DNA from: Lyophyllum atratum
Taxonomy: Eukaryota > Basidiomycota > Agaricomycetes > Agaricales > Lyophyllaceae
Length of the DNA: 64,000 bases
Direction: 5' to 3'
NCBI GenBank assembly: GCA_014905825.1
Contig: JACGCN010000010.1
Coordinates: forward strand, 1,612,001 to 1,676,000
Shown piece after piece: positions 1-12,415 of the stretch; within the stretch, counting starts at the first letter, position 1; each line of letters opens with the position of its first letter. The position numbers were made by a program, and so were the translations under genes. The notes beneath the pieces were generated by a model that was given only the letters and a program-made list of their open reading frames with translations, was not told the origin of the DNA and made no database searches.

Positions 1-431
1 GGGGGAAGACGGCGGCGCTACTACAGAACCGCATGCTTTTACATAGGTTGTATCGGCCTTTTGTGCAGAAATCGCATGTCCTGCAGTATATACCGGCCTC
101 TATAGCGACGCGCTGACCGGGCACAAGGCCTTTGACGCCTGGGCCGACTGCAGTGACGACTCCAGCGGCTTCATGGCCGAGAACGAGAGGTGCTTGGAGA
201 GCAAAGTCACCGTTCCTCCCGTGCATGTAGTAATGTACTATAGATCGAGTTGAGCGTCGGCGAGATAGACTGGTGAGCAGACTTACGATCACTACCGCAG
301 AGACCAGTGGAGACAACAGCGACCTGGGCCTGATTCTGGGATGGGGGCCAGACTGAGCGCTCCTCCATGCGGAGATCCTTGGCACCGTAGAGGACGGCGA
401 CGTCGTGGGAGGGGAGGGCGACGGGTGACAT
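1..431 (-). CDS. Zinc-dependent polyol dehydrogenase (sorbitol/xylitol DH-like), N-terminal part
   Basis: Medium-chain dehydrogenase of the sorbitol/xylitol dehydrogenase type, oxidising a polyol to a ketose with NAD+ in the cytosol. It begins at the ATG complementary to 429-431. Exon 1 ends at 287 after a CGSD motif whose Cys is a catalytic zinc ligand. A 49-bp intron (238-286, GTAAGT donor) is followed by exon 2, which starts LHYYMHGRNGDF. Exon 2 carries the LVLGHEAAGVV motif (catalytic His-Glu) and the four-Cys structural zinc loop YCRTCDFCTKGRYNLC. The gene runs off the left edge of the window, so the Rossmann fold and C-terminus are not visible. It is divergent from the SDR gene at 824, which suggests shared control. 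The exact polyol cannot be told from this part; L-arabinitol or xylitol are as likely as sorbitol. Confidence 0.9.
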
Positions 432-823
432 GGTGGAGAGGATGGGGAGCGGATGGAAGAACGGTGTGCATACTAGTTGCTTTTAAATGGACGGTTTCGA
501 TATTGGTGTCGTGCGTGGTTTGAGACAGGAGATCGGGCGCGGTCCGAGGAGCCGGAAGAACGTCGAGGGCGCGTGACCTTGGACCCTGCATTTCCCCTTT
601 CGGACAGATCTGGTTGGTCCAAAACTCTTTTCCATTCACCTCTTCCTGGAATCGCTTCTATCTTTTTCTGCGTGCAATTACTTTAGATCCAAATCGCTCC
701 CCGGACCTCCGGTGCGTTGGCCCGATGCGGGGAACATTTGGCTTTCCATCCTTCTCCGCCTCTGCACGTTAAATATCCCACCACTGTCTTCCCTCTGACC
801 CTGAAACCAAGCACTTTAAATTC
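432..823. promoter_or_regulatory. Shared divergent promoter, polyol DH / SDR
   Basis: This 392-bp region lies between two head-to-head start codons and must hold both promoters. Pyrimidine-rich runs occur on the plus strand around 590-660 and 745-800, typical of basidiomycete core promoters. I see no clear TATA box and no ORF with recognisable similarity. Confidence 0.55.
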
Positions 824-2040
824 AATGGATCCTACGCCCTCCGTCTCGGCTCCCAAGCTCTTTTCTCTCACAGGTCAAAATGTCCTCATCACCGGTGCAA
901 CGCGAGGTACGTCGTGCTATTCCTATCTTGTGACCATTCCGGACTCCATTAATCGCCCGGACTCCTCACCGTCCTGCTTCTCTTCCAGGTATCGGCGCTG
1001 CCTGCGCGCTTGCCCTGGCCGAGGCGGGTGCGTCGATTTGTCTGGTCCAACGTAACCCAACCGAAGGCACACCCCCGAATTATGGAACCCTGAACGCCAT
1101 CCGTGCACTCGGTGGCTCAGCCGAGGTCATCCACTGCGACATCAACGACCTAGAGGCGGTCAAACAGCTTTTCCAGAAAGCCCTCGACGTAATGGGTGGT
1201 CAAATCCATGTTCTCGTCAACTGCGCCGGTATCCAGCGGAGATCCCCGAGCGTCGATTTCTCAGAGAATGACTGGGACGATGTACGTGCATGCAACAATA
1301 GTACAATTGCCTCCCCACCGTGCTTGTACTTATCGATCGCGATCCTGCTTCCCAGGTGCTCAATGTAAACTTAAAGTCCGTATGGCTCCTCTCCCAGGCT
1401 GCTGGGCGGCACATGGTGCCACTTCGTCGCGGGAAGATCATCAACTTTTGTTCCCTCCTCACGTTCCAAGGCGGACTCACGGTCCCGGCATACGCCTCAG
1501 CCAAAGGCGCCCTCGGTCAGCTCACCAAGGCCCTCAGCAATGAATGGAGCCAGCACAACGTCCAAGTAAATGCCATTTGCCCTGGATACATCGCAACAGA
1601 CATGTAAGTACTCTTATCCAATTGTCTGCACCCCAATATCCATCCATCCTGGTGCCCTTCTCCCGGCCCCACGCTCCCGCTTCCCGAGTTTATAGCTCCA
1701 TCTCTATCTTGTTAATGCATCATGCATCTCCGGAGCTTAGCACAACCGCCCCATCCGACCCAATTTCCGCTGACTCACTCCTCCCTACCACCAGGAACGA
1801 GAAACTCCTCGCAGACCCCGTGCGTCTGCGTCAGATCTCTGAGCGGATACCAGCCGGACGCTGGGGCCAGCCGAACGACTTCGCGGGTCCGGTAGTCTTC
1901 CTTGCGAGCAGCGCGAGCCAGTACGTGTGCGGAGAGCTGCTCGTCGTCGACGGGGTAAGTCGTTGTGCATGTAGATCCCGCCTTCCCGATCTGGACCTGA
2001 TTTGTTTACTTCTGTTTGTTAGGGATGGATGGGCCGGTGA
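824..2040 (+). CDS. Short-chain dehydrogenase/reductase (2-deoxy-D-gluconate 3-dehydrogenase-like)
   Basis: Classical SDR of about 266 residues, the usual length, in five exons. The N-terminal TGATRGIG glycine-rich motif is split by intron 1 (907-988). The structural NCAGI motif, the NVNLKSVW segment, the catalytic Ser in [10 protein letters not shown], the YASAK Tyr/Lys pair and PGYIATDM follow in order. Exon 4 encodes [18 protein letters not shown] and GELLVVDG, and the last exon adds only GWMGR before the stop. The pattern resembles 2-deoxy-D-gluconate 3-dehydrogenase (KduD-like) and related sugar or polyol SDRs; substrate is inferred from that resemblance only. It probably acts in the cytosol with NAD(P)H. 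The ATG at 824 is the first one in frame with the Rossmann motif. The divergent polyol dehydrogenase suggests a role in sugar-alcohol or sugar-acid catabolism. Confidence 0.9.
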
Positions 2041-5000
2041 TTCTCGGGATTGGCGACGTGCTTTCCGTTTCGAGAGGACATATTGTTTGACTTTTTGCAC
2101 TTTCCTCCATTTCTTATCATTTCCTCGACCGCTCCATGGGGCTTTCTCTCAGTCTGGCTTTTCCAAATATTGGGTCCTTTTTCTTTTTCGCGCAGTGGAG
2201 GTGGCGGCGGTGGCAATGTGACGTTGACAATAATTTGCAATGATACGGAATCTTTCACAGCCGGTATGACGCACGTCGTCTGAATGAGCAAGTTGCTGTG
2301 CCATCCTTGGCCGACCGGATCGACATACCGCACAGTTGTCCGACGATAGGATATCGACTCCGAGACGCGATGATCGTTCTCCCGCCCGGCACGAGTCCCG
2401 AAGCCCTGCCCAGACTGGTGATATCAGAATGCAAATTCTCGGCGCGACGACTAGCCCAGTCTCGGGCAGAAGCATACTGCATACAATGAAGCTTAGGATT
2501 TCTTCTACCCTGAAGGGCACATCTAAATTCTGATCTAATTCACAGCACAGAGGAACCAATTCTCATTTACATGCAACACAGTAACCGCACACGACTTCTT
2601 TCGAGGGCAGCAATGCACGGACAAATTTCGAAGCCTGATCAAGCTGCAGCACCGTGTTCACCGTCGCGTCTTCGACCTGGATAACGCCGGGGCTCTGGAA
2701 GGCAAGGCACGCGCAAGCCCTTAATCCGACTTCTTCGATCAGATTTGAACTCGGTGCGGGGCTAGCAATGGCATCGCATAAGTGGGATGAAGATATCGCA
2801 CCGGCCGTCCGCTGTCGAGTTGTTCCATAGGCTCAGCCTTCAACGATCAAGAGCCAAAAGTATAAGCACCAGGATGTCCGGCCCGGTACCAACTACTCCG
2901 CGGCATCGAACCCAGAGACTACGCGAAGGAAGGCCGTAGGGGGGAGGATCCCCTCACGACTAATTCCCCTGCCCCCTTTGCGTTGCTCGTCCGAAATCTC
3001 GCTCGTCTCCGCGCGTTCGTTGTGGGACAGGAGGAAAGAGACTATAGCCCCGCCCCCGGCGAATGCCAGTGGAGCATTTTTGAGATCGCAATCACGCCCG
3101 ACGCGCGCGCGCAAAAGATTCGCTGTTCGTGATTTTTCTGTTTTATCAAGGGGCCGGAGGGGGCCGGGCCGTATATCTCGCAAGCGATCCCGGCTCCCGT
3201 GGCAGGCTGGCAGTGACAAGGATCTGAAGTTCAGACATTCAAGAACTTGGGAACGGGGGGATGTCAGATCAGTGCGTGCGTCATCGTCGTGACGGTGATT
3301 TAGAGATTGGCACCACCACGTCCACGCCCCACGTCGACTCTGTCTATAAAGAAGACTGACTGCAGTCTGGTTCCGAAGGAGTCCTCGCGACGTGAGTGTG
3401 ATTCATCATTCCTAGTCTTGGGGTGGAGCCACCACACACTCACGCATACTCCCACATGCCACACGTCAAACCATCTTGGATAACGAAGAAGCCCTCCGTA
3501 CATTGGTACCGAGAGCCGTCCTGACTCTAGGGTCATGCGTCATACCGGGAGGTGATAGGCCGTCTGCCAGGATCGCGGTCAAAGAGAGTTTGGGTGGCGT
3601 TGAGGTTGGACGTTGGACGTCGGCGTCCCCGAAGCCTTGATGGGAGGTTTGCCCCACTCCACAGGCAGCGTGAGTACACGATGTACTGAGCCCAAGAGCA
3701 TGGGGTCGAGGGAGCAGAGTCCACCAGATCGAATCAGTGCGTCGGGAGACTCAGCTTAATCCGCCTTGCGACCGATGGTGGAAGCGCTCGCTTGAGCTAT
3801 CCTCGAGGCGGGGGGGTGGAAAAGGGTGTGGGGGCGATGATGGCCGCATTGGCGCACTGGCGCTTACAGAACGCGGGGGACCGGGTCTGGCGCTTTTGAA
3901 GAAGTATCGGGTAGCCGGGGTACGTATGTGCTTGGGTCTCCGGTGATAAGGGTGGGTGAAGCCCGTCGCGGAATACATGGATAGACGGGGATCATTTGCG
4001 CTACTCGTTCCGGTTGTAGCTGTAACCTTCCACTGTGGTGGCGCGCAAAGAGACGTCGAAGCGTTGAGATGATGACGTCCAGGATTGCGGCGGTTCCATG
4101 CGCGGAGTGGAAGCCCTTCTACGGTCCTAATGAAACGGTAATGAACGTAGACCCACCAGGTGATCGTCGGAGCCTGACGAAGCGGGTCCCGTGCGGACCT
4201 GGGAACCATCCAAGTCACCCAAACCATCTATGTAAATACCACCATTTTACGTTGTCGCTGCAATATGGGGTACTGCTATGAGTGCGGACTCGGAATGATC
4301 CGGTATGCCGGATGATGGATGAGCGGTGAGGACGGGTGTGCGCGGGGTTTCTAGAATGTGAAGCTGCCTGGAGGCTGGGAGTTTGCCTTCTGCTGGATGC
4401 CATGTGACGGTGTTCGCGAGCATTCTATCAGCAGTATCAGGCGATGATGAGACCGGGTCTCGCATCGCTGACTTGGGGCCTATAAGCCCTTGTAAGCCTT
4501 GTTTCAATTTCGAATTTGACGTAAAAGTGCAATACGCATGATCAAGGTCACGCATATGATATGCATCCAGAAGCGTGAGGCGCGAGCTCCTTGAGTGCGT
4601 GCAGGTCCCTGTGGATGCCCGTTGTGCCTCGGAAGTGGATGATCACGAGATTTGTGAGGGGGAGTCGTACCGAGGAAGGGCAGTGTTTCGCGGTCTGTGG
4701 CTCATTAGATGAGGCTGAGCGCAGTCTTGAAAACGTACTCTGATAGGAAAACATGCATGGGGTAGGGTAAACTTCAGGTGTGCGAAGCTGATGTATATCC
4801 TCCCATCGGAGATTTGCGTGGCCAATTTTCGGAAGGGAGGGAGAGTTGATGCTTGTTCTAGCTAGCCTAAAGATCGATATATCTCTCTTTCAGGCGAGAT
4901 ATTCACACTCACCAACGTCAGGTAGTTCCGTCAGATGTGTACAGAGGCGCCGATTGGAAGATGACCGTATTTTAAGAGTAGATTAGTCAATACATGTTGT

Positions 5001-5707
5001 GGGTACTGGATACCGAGCGCTGCAGGGCCGGAATAGATGTCGAGCTTGAAACTGAACGCTTGTCATGGTACTTGGTCGCCACAGACAGTCGTTGGCGGAG
5101 GTTGCAATAGGAGGGGTTGCCACGTGGGAAGAGCCATTTTCTATTCACCGGAACGTTTTGATTCCGATCATCAAGCAGTCGATCAACCTCGAAAACTCTT
5201 CACCCAGGCCAGCCCAGGCCTCGACCCTCAAAGCCTCACGGTCTCAACATGCCCACTTCATCTTCCTTTGCCGGCCCCATGATTACGCTAGGGAGACGAG
5301 GTGAAACCCAGGTGAACCCACGTTGGCAGGAAAGAGAGGAGTGGAAGAGCTGGTAAACAACAAGTTCCAGGATATTCATCACGACTATTCGTCAAATTCG
5401 AAACGCGTCTATATGATTACCTTAGCGACGGTAGCGAGTGCCATGGGGAAAGGGGCCGCGAACCAATCAGAGGGCTGGTAAAAGGCTCTGTCAGCAACGG
5501 GATGTGCGACTTGCATCCTTTTCGCGTCGAAGCGTGATAAATGTTCGGCGTTCCGTGCGCCCAATGTCGACGAGGAAGGCTGCCCGTCCTACCACGCTCC
5601 TAAAATAATCAGGGTCCAGGACAACCACCCAACGCAACGAACCGAGCCAACCCACAAGGCCCCAAATTAAACATCTTGAAACCCCAACAGAAGTGGTGAG
5701 ATCTGCC
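2041..5707. other. Intergenic, no convincing gene
   Basis: About 3.7 kb with only short ORFs on both strands. None has a recognisable domain, consistent splice sites or a codon pattern that stands out. A short palindrome GCATATGATATGC lies near 4551. A non-coding RNA or an unrecognised small secreted protein cannot be excluded. Confidence 0.5.
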
Positions 5708-5716
5708 TATATATAA
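5708..5716 (+). promoter_or_regulatory. TATA box of the malic enzyme gene
   Basis: TATATATAA lies 77 bp upstream of the proposed start codon at 5793, followed by a pyrimidine-rich stretch (5740-5780) typical of fungal transcription start regions. Confidence 0.5.
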
Positions 5717-5792
5717 TGGTCGACATGAATGAAACATTAATTCCCTTTCTCCTGTCTCCCCTCACCTTGCCTAGTCCATCCTACATATAATC

Positions 5793-8119
5793 ATGACGAT
5801 AGTTCTTACCCCTTACTGGTCTGGAGGCGTTCAGAAACTGAAGATGGTTCCTCAACGTTTGTCGCATCCTACCACGTCACGCGCCCTTGCTGAAGTCTCT
5901 TCGTTCTGCAGCCGCTGAGAAGCCAAAGCAGGGCCTAACGCCGCCTGCCCTGAACGACGAAGTCCACGCCACGCGATGCCTGGCCCAGCTGCGGTCAAAA
6001 GACAAGAACATCGAGAAATACATATATTTGTCGATGCTGAAGGAACAGGACCCTTCCATGTTCTACCGGCTCTGCCTGCAGTACATGTCCGAATTCACCC
6101 CCATCATCTACACCCCGACCGTTGGCGACGCGTGTCTGCAATACTCTCATATTTACAGACGTCCCGAAGGCCTAGTACGCGTCCCTCTTATTCCACTCTT
6201 GCCCAGGCTTACGTCCAGCACCCAGTTCATCTCGATCAAAGATAAGGGCAAGATTCGCAGTGGTAATGGTCTTCCTCCGCGTTTACCCCAGCCTTTCCCT
6301 GACCCCGTTACGTCGATTAGTTATCAGTAACTGGCCCAAGCTCGACGATGCCCGGATAAGCGTTGTGACCGATGGTAAGTGATACCCATCGGGAACTCGT
6401 TGTAGAGACATCCATCTTATCATGGGTTTGCTCCAGGTTCGCGTATTCTCGGGCTAGGTGACCTCGGTGTGAACGGCATGCCTATTTCGATCGGCAAACT
6501 CTCACTGTATATTGCGGGTGCGGGGTAAGCGCGTTTTTTGTTGATGTTCACAACTTTTCCTGACCCTGATCTTTCTCAAGAATTCGCCCCTCCTCCACCA
6601 TCCCCATATGCCTCGACCTTGGTACCAACAATCAAAAGTTTCTGGATGATCCCTTGTATCTTGGTCTGCGCGAGAAAAGACTCACGGGGCCAAAAATGAC
6701 CGAATTCATGGACGAATTCATGGATGAGATGTCCACGGCTTTCCCCAAGCTTCTCGTCCAGTTCGAGGTAAGTACTCCTTCCATCGACCCATCGGCCGAT
6801 GGGAATTCTGATGATACACATCTCAAGGACTTCTCCACGGACAACGCCTTCCTCTACCTTGAGCGATACCGGAACAAGTACCCCGTGTTCAACGATGACA
6901 TCCAGGGAACTGGTGCCGTCGTTCTCTCCGGCCTCATCAATGCTGCAAGAATATCGTCTGCCGCGTCGGGACAGCCAATCACCTCCCACCGCATCCTATT
7001 TTTTGGAGCGGGTTCCGCTGGCGTTGGCGTGGCTATGCAGCTCATGAGCTTCTTCACGCTCAACGGCCTCACTAAGGACGAGGCTCGTGAACGCATCTGG
7101 CTCATCGACTCGCAGGGTCTCGTCTTTGACGCCCGTGGCTCGCTCGCTGAGCATAAAAAATGTCCGTCCAGACTTCATCTCGCTTGTTCCTCGAAGCTTA
7201 TGTTGCCTGCTACAGTCTTCTCCCGCAAGGATTACAGTGGCCCGCCCATCACCAATATCCTCGACATCATCGACCACGTCAAGCCCACCGCTCTCCTCGG
7301 CCTCTCCACCATCTCCGTAAGCCCCCTTCCCGCCCGCCCCGCGTTCTCTCCCCCTAACCCCGAAATACTCATAGAATGCCTTCACCCCCGCCGTCATCCA
7401 AGCCATGGCCGCGCTCAACCCACGCCCCATCATCTTCCCCTTGTCCAACCCCGTCCGGCTGTCGGAGTGCTCCTTCCAAGACGCCGTCACGTACACCGAC
7501 GGCCAGGTGCTTTTCGCGTCGGGCTCGCCGTTCCCACAGCTCGACCACAATGGGGTTACGTTGTATCCCGGCCAGGGCAATAATATGTATATCTTCCCAG
7601 GTATGTCGCCGTAGCCATTCCCCCACGTTCCCTAATCCCTGCCCAAGTGCCTGTCGTGGGCGCCATTCATTCTCACTCTCCCTCATAATTGTCGCTTACT
7701 TTTTGGTTGCCGGTATGTAGGCCTCGGACTGGGTGCCATCCTCGCCCGCGCGAAGAGTGTGACTGATTCGATGGTCGAGGCGGCTTCCCTGGGGCTCGCG
7801 GGTGCGTTGACGGAGGAGGAGCATTCGATGGGGCTTTTGTATCCACGCATTGAACGCAGTACGTCGCTCGCCTATATTGGTCTTGGCGAACGTGGATTAA
7901 CTAACCCTTTTGAGGTAGTTCGTGAGATCAGTGCGCATATTGCGAAGGAGGTCATTCGTGCTGCTCAGAAAGCTGTGAGTGTTTATCTTGATTAGTACTA
8001 TCTCCCGCACGACACTCATGCCTGGGGGGTAATAGGGTGTCGACGCGTCAACCGACCTGCGCACGATGAGCGATGTTGAGCTTCTCGGCTTTGTCAACAA
8101 GAAGATGTGGAACCCTTAA
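5793..8119 (+). CDS. NAD(P)-dependent malic enzyme
   Basis: Oxidative decarboxylation of malate to pyruvate. About 540 residues over 11 or so exons. Motifs in order: [20 protein letters not shown], the dinucleotide/malate region [24 protein letters not shown], the metal-binding [14 protein letters not shown], the Rossmann [10 protein letters not shown], and [10 protein letters not shown] 54-bp intron (about 7160-7213) keeps the frame open if left in, but removing it restores the family sequence [15 protein letters not shown]. The first exon was solved by splicing: 5793-5856 joined to 5912 across a 55-bp intron (GTTTGT...CTGCAG). The start could instead be the in-frame ATG at 5844. The N-terminus seems short: the family's usual RG..LL...NKG.AFT..ER segment before the G(L/F)LPP motif was not found. 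No clear mitochondrial presequence is visible, so location and cofactor are unsure. Confidence 0.93.
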
Positions 8120-8705
8120 GGCTGGGATTTATTATTACATGATGACCTTATACCATAATGTTGTAGACTTAGATTGTTGTCGCTTGCATATGTCAGGATT
8201 CCCTTGTAGACCGTACGTACCTAATCATGATTTTGGATATATATATCTGTCTTTAGTTGCTAACGCGTATCGTGAGGACTCTGGAGCGAATTGAATGGTC
8301 AGGTAGGTAGGCGATTTTGACCCTGCAATAACTTGGCGTCGTGGATGCGGGGGCCGGCGGGCTATACGGCTATGGGAGAGAATATGCCTATGTGACCAGG
8401 TCAGAAAATGTTGCTCAAAGAGCTTGAAGTTGGGACAGCAATGCACCTCTTGAAAATGGTCCTTGTGAACGTCTTATTTGTGTAAGACAGTTTATACAAG
8501 GATTGATCATAATTTCAATTCTAGTGATACAACAAAGTCCATGTGTGGTCCCCAGGCACTTCACAAGGTCCATGCGCCGCAAGGAAATGCGACAAAATGT
8601 AACTGGATATAGTTGAATAGAGCTAAGGATGGTATTAGAGTCCGGAGTTGGTTGGCTACGTACAGTAATAAAAGATAGGGACGGCCAGCGGATTATAATA
8701 AGAGG
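8120..8705. other. Intergenic between convergent genes
   Basis: The 3' ends of the malic enzyme and membrane-protein genes face each other here. I see only short chance ORFs; the stretch should hold both polyadenylation regions. Confidence 0.5.
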
Positions 8706-10022
8706 CTATGATTTGGGCGAAGGCGAGGCGGATGACGTGGGTGGTAGAGATTGTCGTAGCGGTAGAGAGGGCACGGGCAAGGATTGTCGCGACGGTACAG
8801 GAGGCTCCGATGACGGCGCCGAAAGTGAGAGGTAGTAGTCTACAACGGAGCCGCGTCCCTGCTCACTCCGCGTATACAGTGAAAATATGCCGCTGGGATT
8901 ATTCCGAAGGATGGATTCGGTGGAGGTGAGGATTGTTCCTTCTGCAATGTGGCCAGTGCGTCGCTCGTCAATGGGGTGGGGCCGGGAAAAAAGAGGGCTG
9001 TCGTACCTTGTAACCCGCGGGTTGAAGAGGCGAAAGATGGTCTCTTCTCCGTCTTGTGCATCTTTGGCGGTGCTGTCCGATGGTGTTGATGTCGGCGTCG
9101 GAATACGAAGAAGAGGACAACGAGGACGATCAAGACGACAAGGGATCCCAAGGTCCCGGCAAGGACTCTGATCGTGGCGGAGGAGGATGTCGCATTGGCT
9201 GGGGTGTTTGGAAGAGATGAGGTTACATTCGTGGGACTTATGATGGAAGTGGTAGGGCGGGTGGGTCCTCTGAGAGACGAAGTAGGAAGCGTGTCGACCA
9301 CATGCTGGGTGACATTGAACTTCGGAAAAACGAAGAACTGCTGCACGATATACGGCGCAGGACGGCCAAAACCGCCCACCTCTATCGTAAGCTCGTGTTC
9401 ATCTGCCGACAGCCTGTTGGCAAAAAACAAAGGCTGATTCGGTATGTCAGAATTCGCTGTCGGCGCTGTGGTAACAACTGGTTTGCTAGCATCGAGAATG
9501 TACGTCGCCGTTGGCGGTTTACAGCTCCCATTGCTCCGTGGGACCGTGCCCATCACTACTATTCCGCTTCCTGAAATGCGATGTAAGATATAACGCACTG
9601 ATAAAGTAGATCACATGCGTTGCATGTTGATTACCATTAAACCGGAATGCAACGCTAGCTCCTCGTTCGGTACTGCTGTGCATAGTAGCAGTAGGCGTTC
9701 CACTGAGCGACCAACTTCCCTTATACGTCAGCCTCGCGTCGTTGTCTCTTGTCACACAAGTAAAACAACCAAAATTCGGCGGGTCAAATTGTGGTGGTGG
9801 TGGGCCACCAAATTGAGGAGAACTCGAGTTCTTTATTTCATTGAGTACCTCATCCCAGTCAATAGGATTGTCGTCGATCGCGTTCTTCCTTCCAGCTGCT
9901 TGCCTGGATGCAAGATCCGCAGAGCTCGGCGGGTATGAACCGCCTGGCTTCAAAGTTGTGTCAAGTTTCTTCGCAACCCGGGAAGCATACTACTTGCCTA
10001 TAGGATATGGATAGGGAGCCAT
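8706..10022 (-). CDS. Single-pass membrane protein, Agaricomycete-type, unknown function
   Basis: A membrane protein with a large N-terminal domain, one helix and a Ser/Pro-rich tail. Exon 1 is tiny (MAPYPYPIG, from 10022) and ends in a GC-AG intron (9944-9997, donor GCAAGT). The ectodomain holds YKGSWSLSGTP and FRFNGSGIVVMGTVP split by an intron; this jelly-roll-like pattern is common in Agaricomycete membrane proteins. A Thr/Ser/Asn-rich stalk with NVTSS and NATSS sequons follows, then a hydrophobic helix (VLAGTLGSLVVLIVLVVLFF) stopped by FRRRHQHH. A further intron (8942-9006) leads to a Ser/Pro-rich tail ending SASPSPKS. Reading through that intron would give a shorter, different tail stopping near 8840. 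No signal peptide is seen, so the protein may insert through its internal helix. A cell-wall or carbohydrate-sensing role is only a guess. Confidence 0.75.
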
Positions 10023-12415
10023 GGCGACGGCAAAATATTGGCGTCGAATGAACGCTCAACCTGCATAGAGGGTGTCAATTAGCGATAATATACTGCAAAT
10101 CAACGTACGTTAAGTTCCAACGGCGGAAAGGCGAAATGCCAGTAGGAATGGGGAAGCAAGACATTTATATCGTTAGAGGGACCCGCAGAACTGGGTACGG
10201 GCGAATCGGTGAGAATGACCCCAGTTTCTCACTCCGCTCACGCGGAGGAAGTAAGCACAGATTGCTGGGATAAAAACTGGGATAAACGTCGGCTCGGCAC
10301 AGGGGTGTTCGAGACCGATGATATGAGGGAACCTGAGATGCGACAGGCCGGCTGCCATCCAGGACGTAACAGCAGGGACAGACGTTTATGAGCATCGACG
10401 GGGGGCGTTGTGACAAACTTTCGTTTCTTGGGTCAGGGCACCCGGCATACTATCGATGACGTGGGATTTGTCCCCAAGAAGCTTTGAGTGGTAACCACAA
10501 TCGTAAAGGTATACATGACTAGGCCTTGGATAGTTGTCATGCCAGTCAAGGTAGAAGAGAAACGCGGGAGATTCTGAAGGATACCCAGAGCCGCCACAGA
10601 AAAACATGCGTCAAGACGCACTAATGATTGAATAGGTTGGTCGATAGGTATGGTTCGGAGCCCTTGCTTGAGCCTATCGCGAAAGCTACATTTAGCGAGC
10701 ACCCATCGTGACCGTCCAAAAAAGGCAAAGTCCCAATAGTTCTGATCACAATACTCCTAAAGCGCTCACCTGATGCGAGCGCTCTTGCATATACAAGTCT
10801 ACGATACGAATGGGAGTTGCACGAACCGATGCAAAGTTGACGCCATGATGGTATTAATAGTAGAGGGAGAGCTTGACTGAGCTTGATCGTCATAATCATG
10901 TATAAAAATAAACTTCGGTGTCCGAGCGGTGCCAATCTTGATCATGCCGTTGATAGACCAAATCACTGACGATCCGTGGGTCGCTGAAGGTTATACCTTA
11001 GGATGCTGGTAGGCACAAATAATTTACCATGGACTTAAGTACATACCTTGCATTTTTCTGGAAAAGAACACCACAACTGACAGATGTATCCGATCTATTT
11101 TCGTCAAAAGAGAAGGTTGAGCGCTCTCTCTGGAGGTCTGATGACGACACTCACCTGATATGAGGTTACGGCCGTCACGGTTCGGCAGATACGCAAGGTT
11201 TGATATTTCTATAGTGCACGACACAGACTACATGTTATCTCGTATGTCCAAATTGACCCTTTCTTATTCCCATTAGCGAATGCGCGAAATTTGCAAATCA
11301 AACTCACATGGCAGTAGAACGACGGTCTTGATCAGAATCTCGGCGAGTATCCCATAACGTGGAATCCCGACATGACCAGCTTCGAGACTAGGAACATGCG
11401 CAATAGCAGTTAGTCTCGCAAAGTTGGTCCACCTCGTGCGCGAATTTTTTCCTGTAGCGACTGTGGCACGAGGAACGGACACATTAGATCTTGCGCTTTC
11501 CTGACCACTATGACGACTTTCGGTGTACTTCCATGATATGGGTGGCCAGGCGACGATTCAGATCCCGAGAAAGAGCGCAATAACCTAGTAAATGCAAGTC
11601 GAAGTCATGAGCTTCCGTAGCAGGGCCGATATCGCATCGCTCGCTCCGTTCCATGCAAGAACCAGGCATAACCTTTCCCCTCAAGCTTACTCTCGCCGCA
11701 AGTGACCCTCCCCTCACACATGGCTTACACCATTCTTTCGCCAAAGAAGGTGGTACCTACAGCTGGCGTGTCGCGATCCGATAGCTTTACGGCTTGGTCC
11801 TGTCGACGCACCTGTAGTACTCGCTTCCGGTATTGGAGGCGCGCACAAGTCGTAGGATAAGAGATAATTGCTGCCAAGTTTTCGATGGAGAGGTTACTGA
11901 AACGGATGGAACCAAATTGAAATGGTTGGACCAGGGGCTGTTTAGGAGTTTTCGAGAAAGGAGAGTAAGTATGTGTAACATATGAAATGGAATAAAGGCA
12001 TATGGAATGGGCTGATCAGTGTCCGTGGCGGGATAAAAGGGGAGACGATTGGTAAAGGGGACGAGAGGAGGTCGGATGTCGGATTTCGGAAGGGACTTGG
12101 CGAACTTATGAGAGTCTGCTCAAGCCGTCTGCTGCCGTCAAGGGTGTGCAAATGTTGAACGATCTTCGAGAACTGAGCGTTTTCCATTCTAGATTCCAGT
12201 GCTCTGCGCTTGTCACCGTCAAATCCAATCTTGGGCGTCGACGCAATCAAGAACGAATTCAAGTACGTACACAAGCTCTCGTCATCGCCCCGATGAACCA
12301 GAAATTGATGTGAAACAAGAACTCGAAATTGACAGCTTCTCGGCAAACATGTTCCCAGAGACCCATGGCCTGACTACAAAACTAACTTGACAACCACTTC
12401 TGGACCTCGACCACT
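10023..12415. other. Unresolved region with minus-strand splice-like signals
   Basis: No complete gene could be built. The minus strand has several strong donor-like motifs (TCAGGTGAG near 10768 and 11155, AAGGTATGT near 11044, CATGTGAGT near 11312) and acceptor-like CCTAG/CTTCAG sites. Short hydrophobic or basic ORFs lie between them, for example 10433-10702 and 11273-11482. This suggests a decayed or highly divergent multi-intron gene. No P450 haem motif, transposase or other known signature was seen. The P450 gene's promoter must lie at the right end. Confidence 0.35.

Noticed and set aside
2893..3292. Overlapping ORFs on both strands near 3 kb
   Set aside because: Arg/Ser/Gly-rich peptides on both strands with no motif; they reflect high GC rather than coding.
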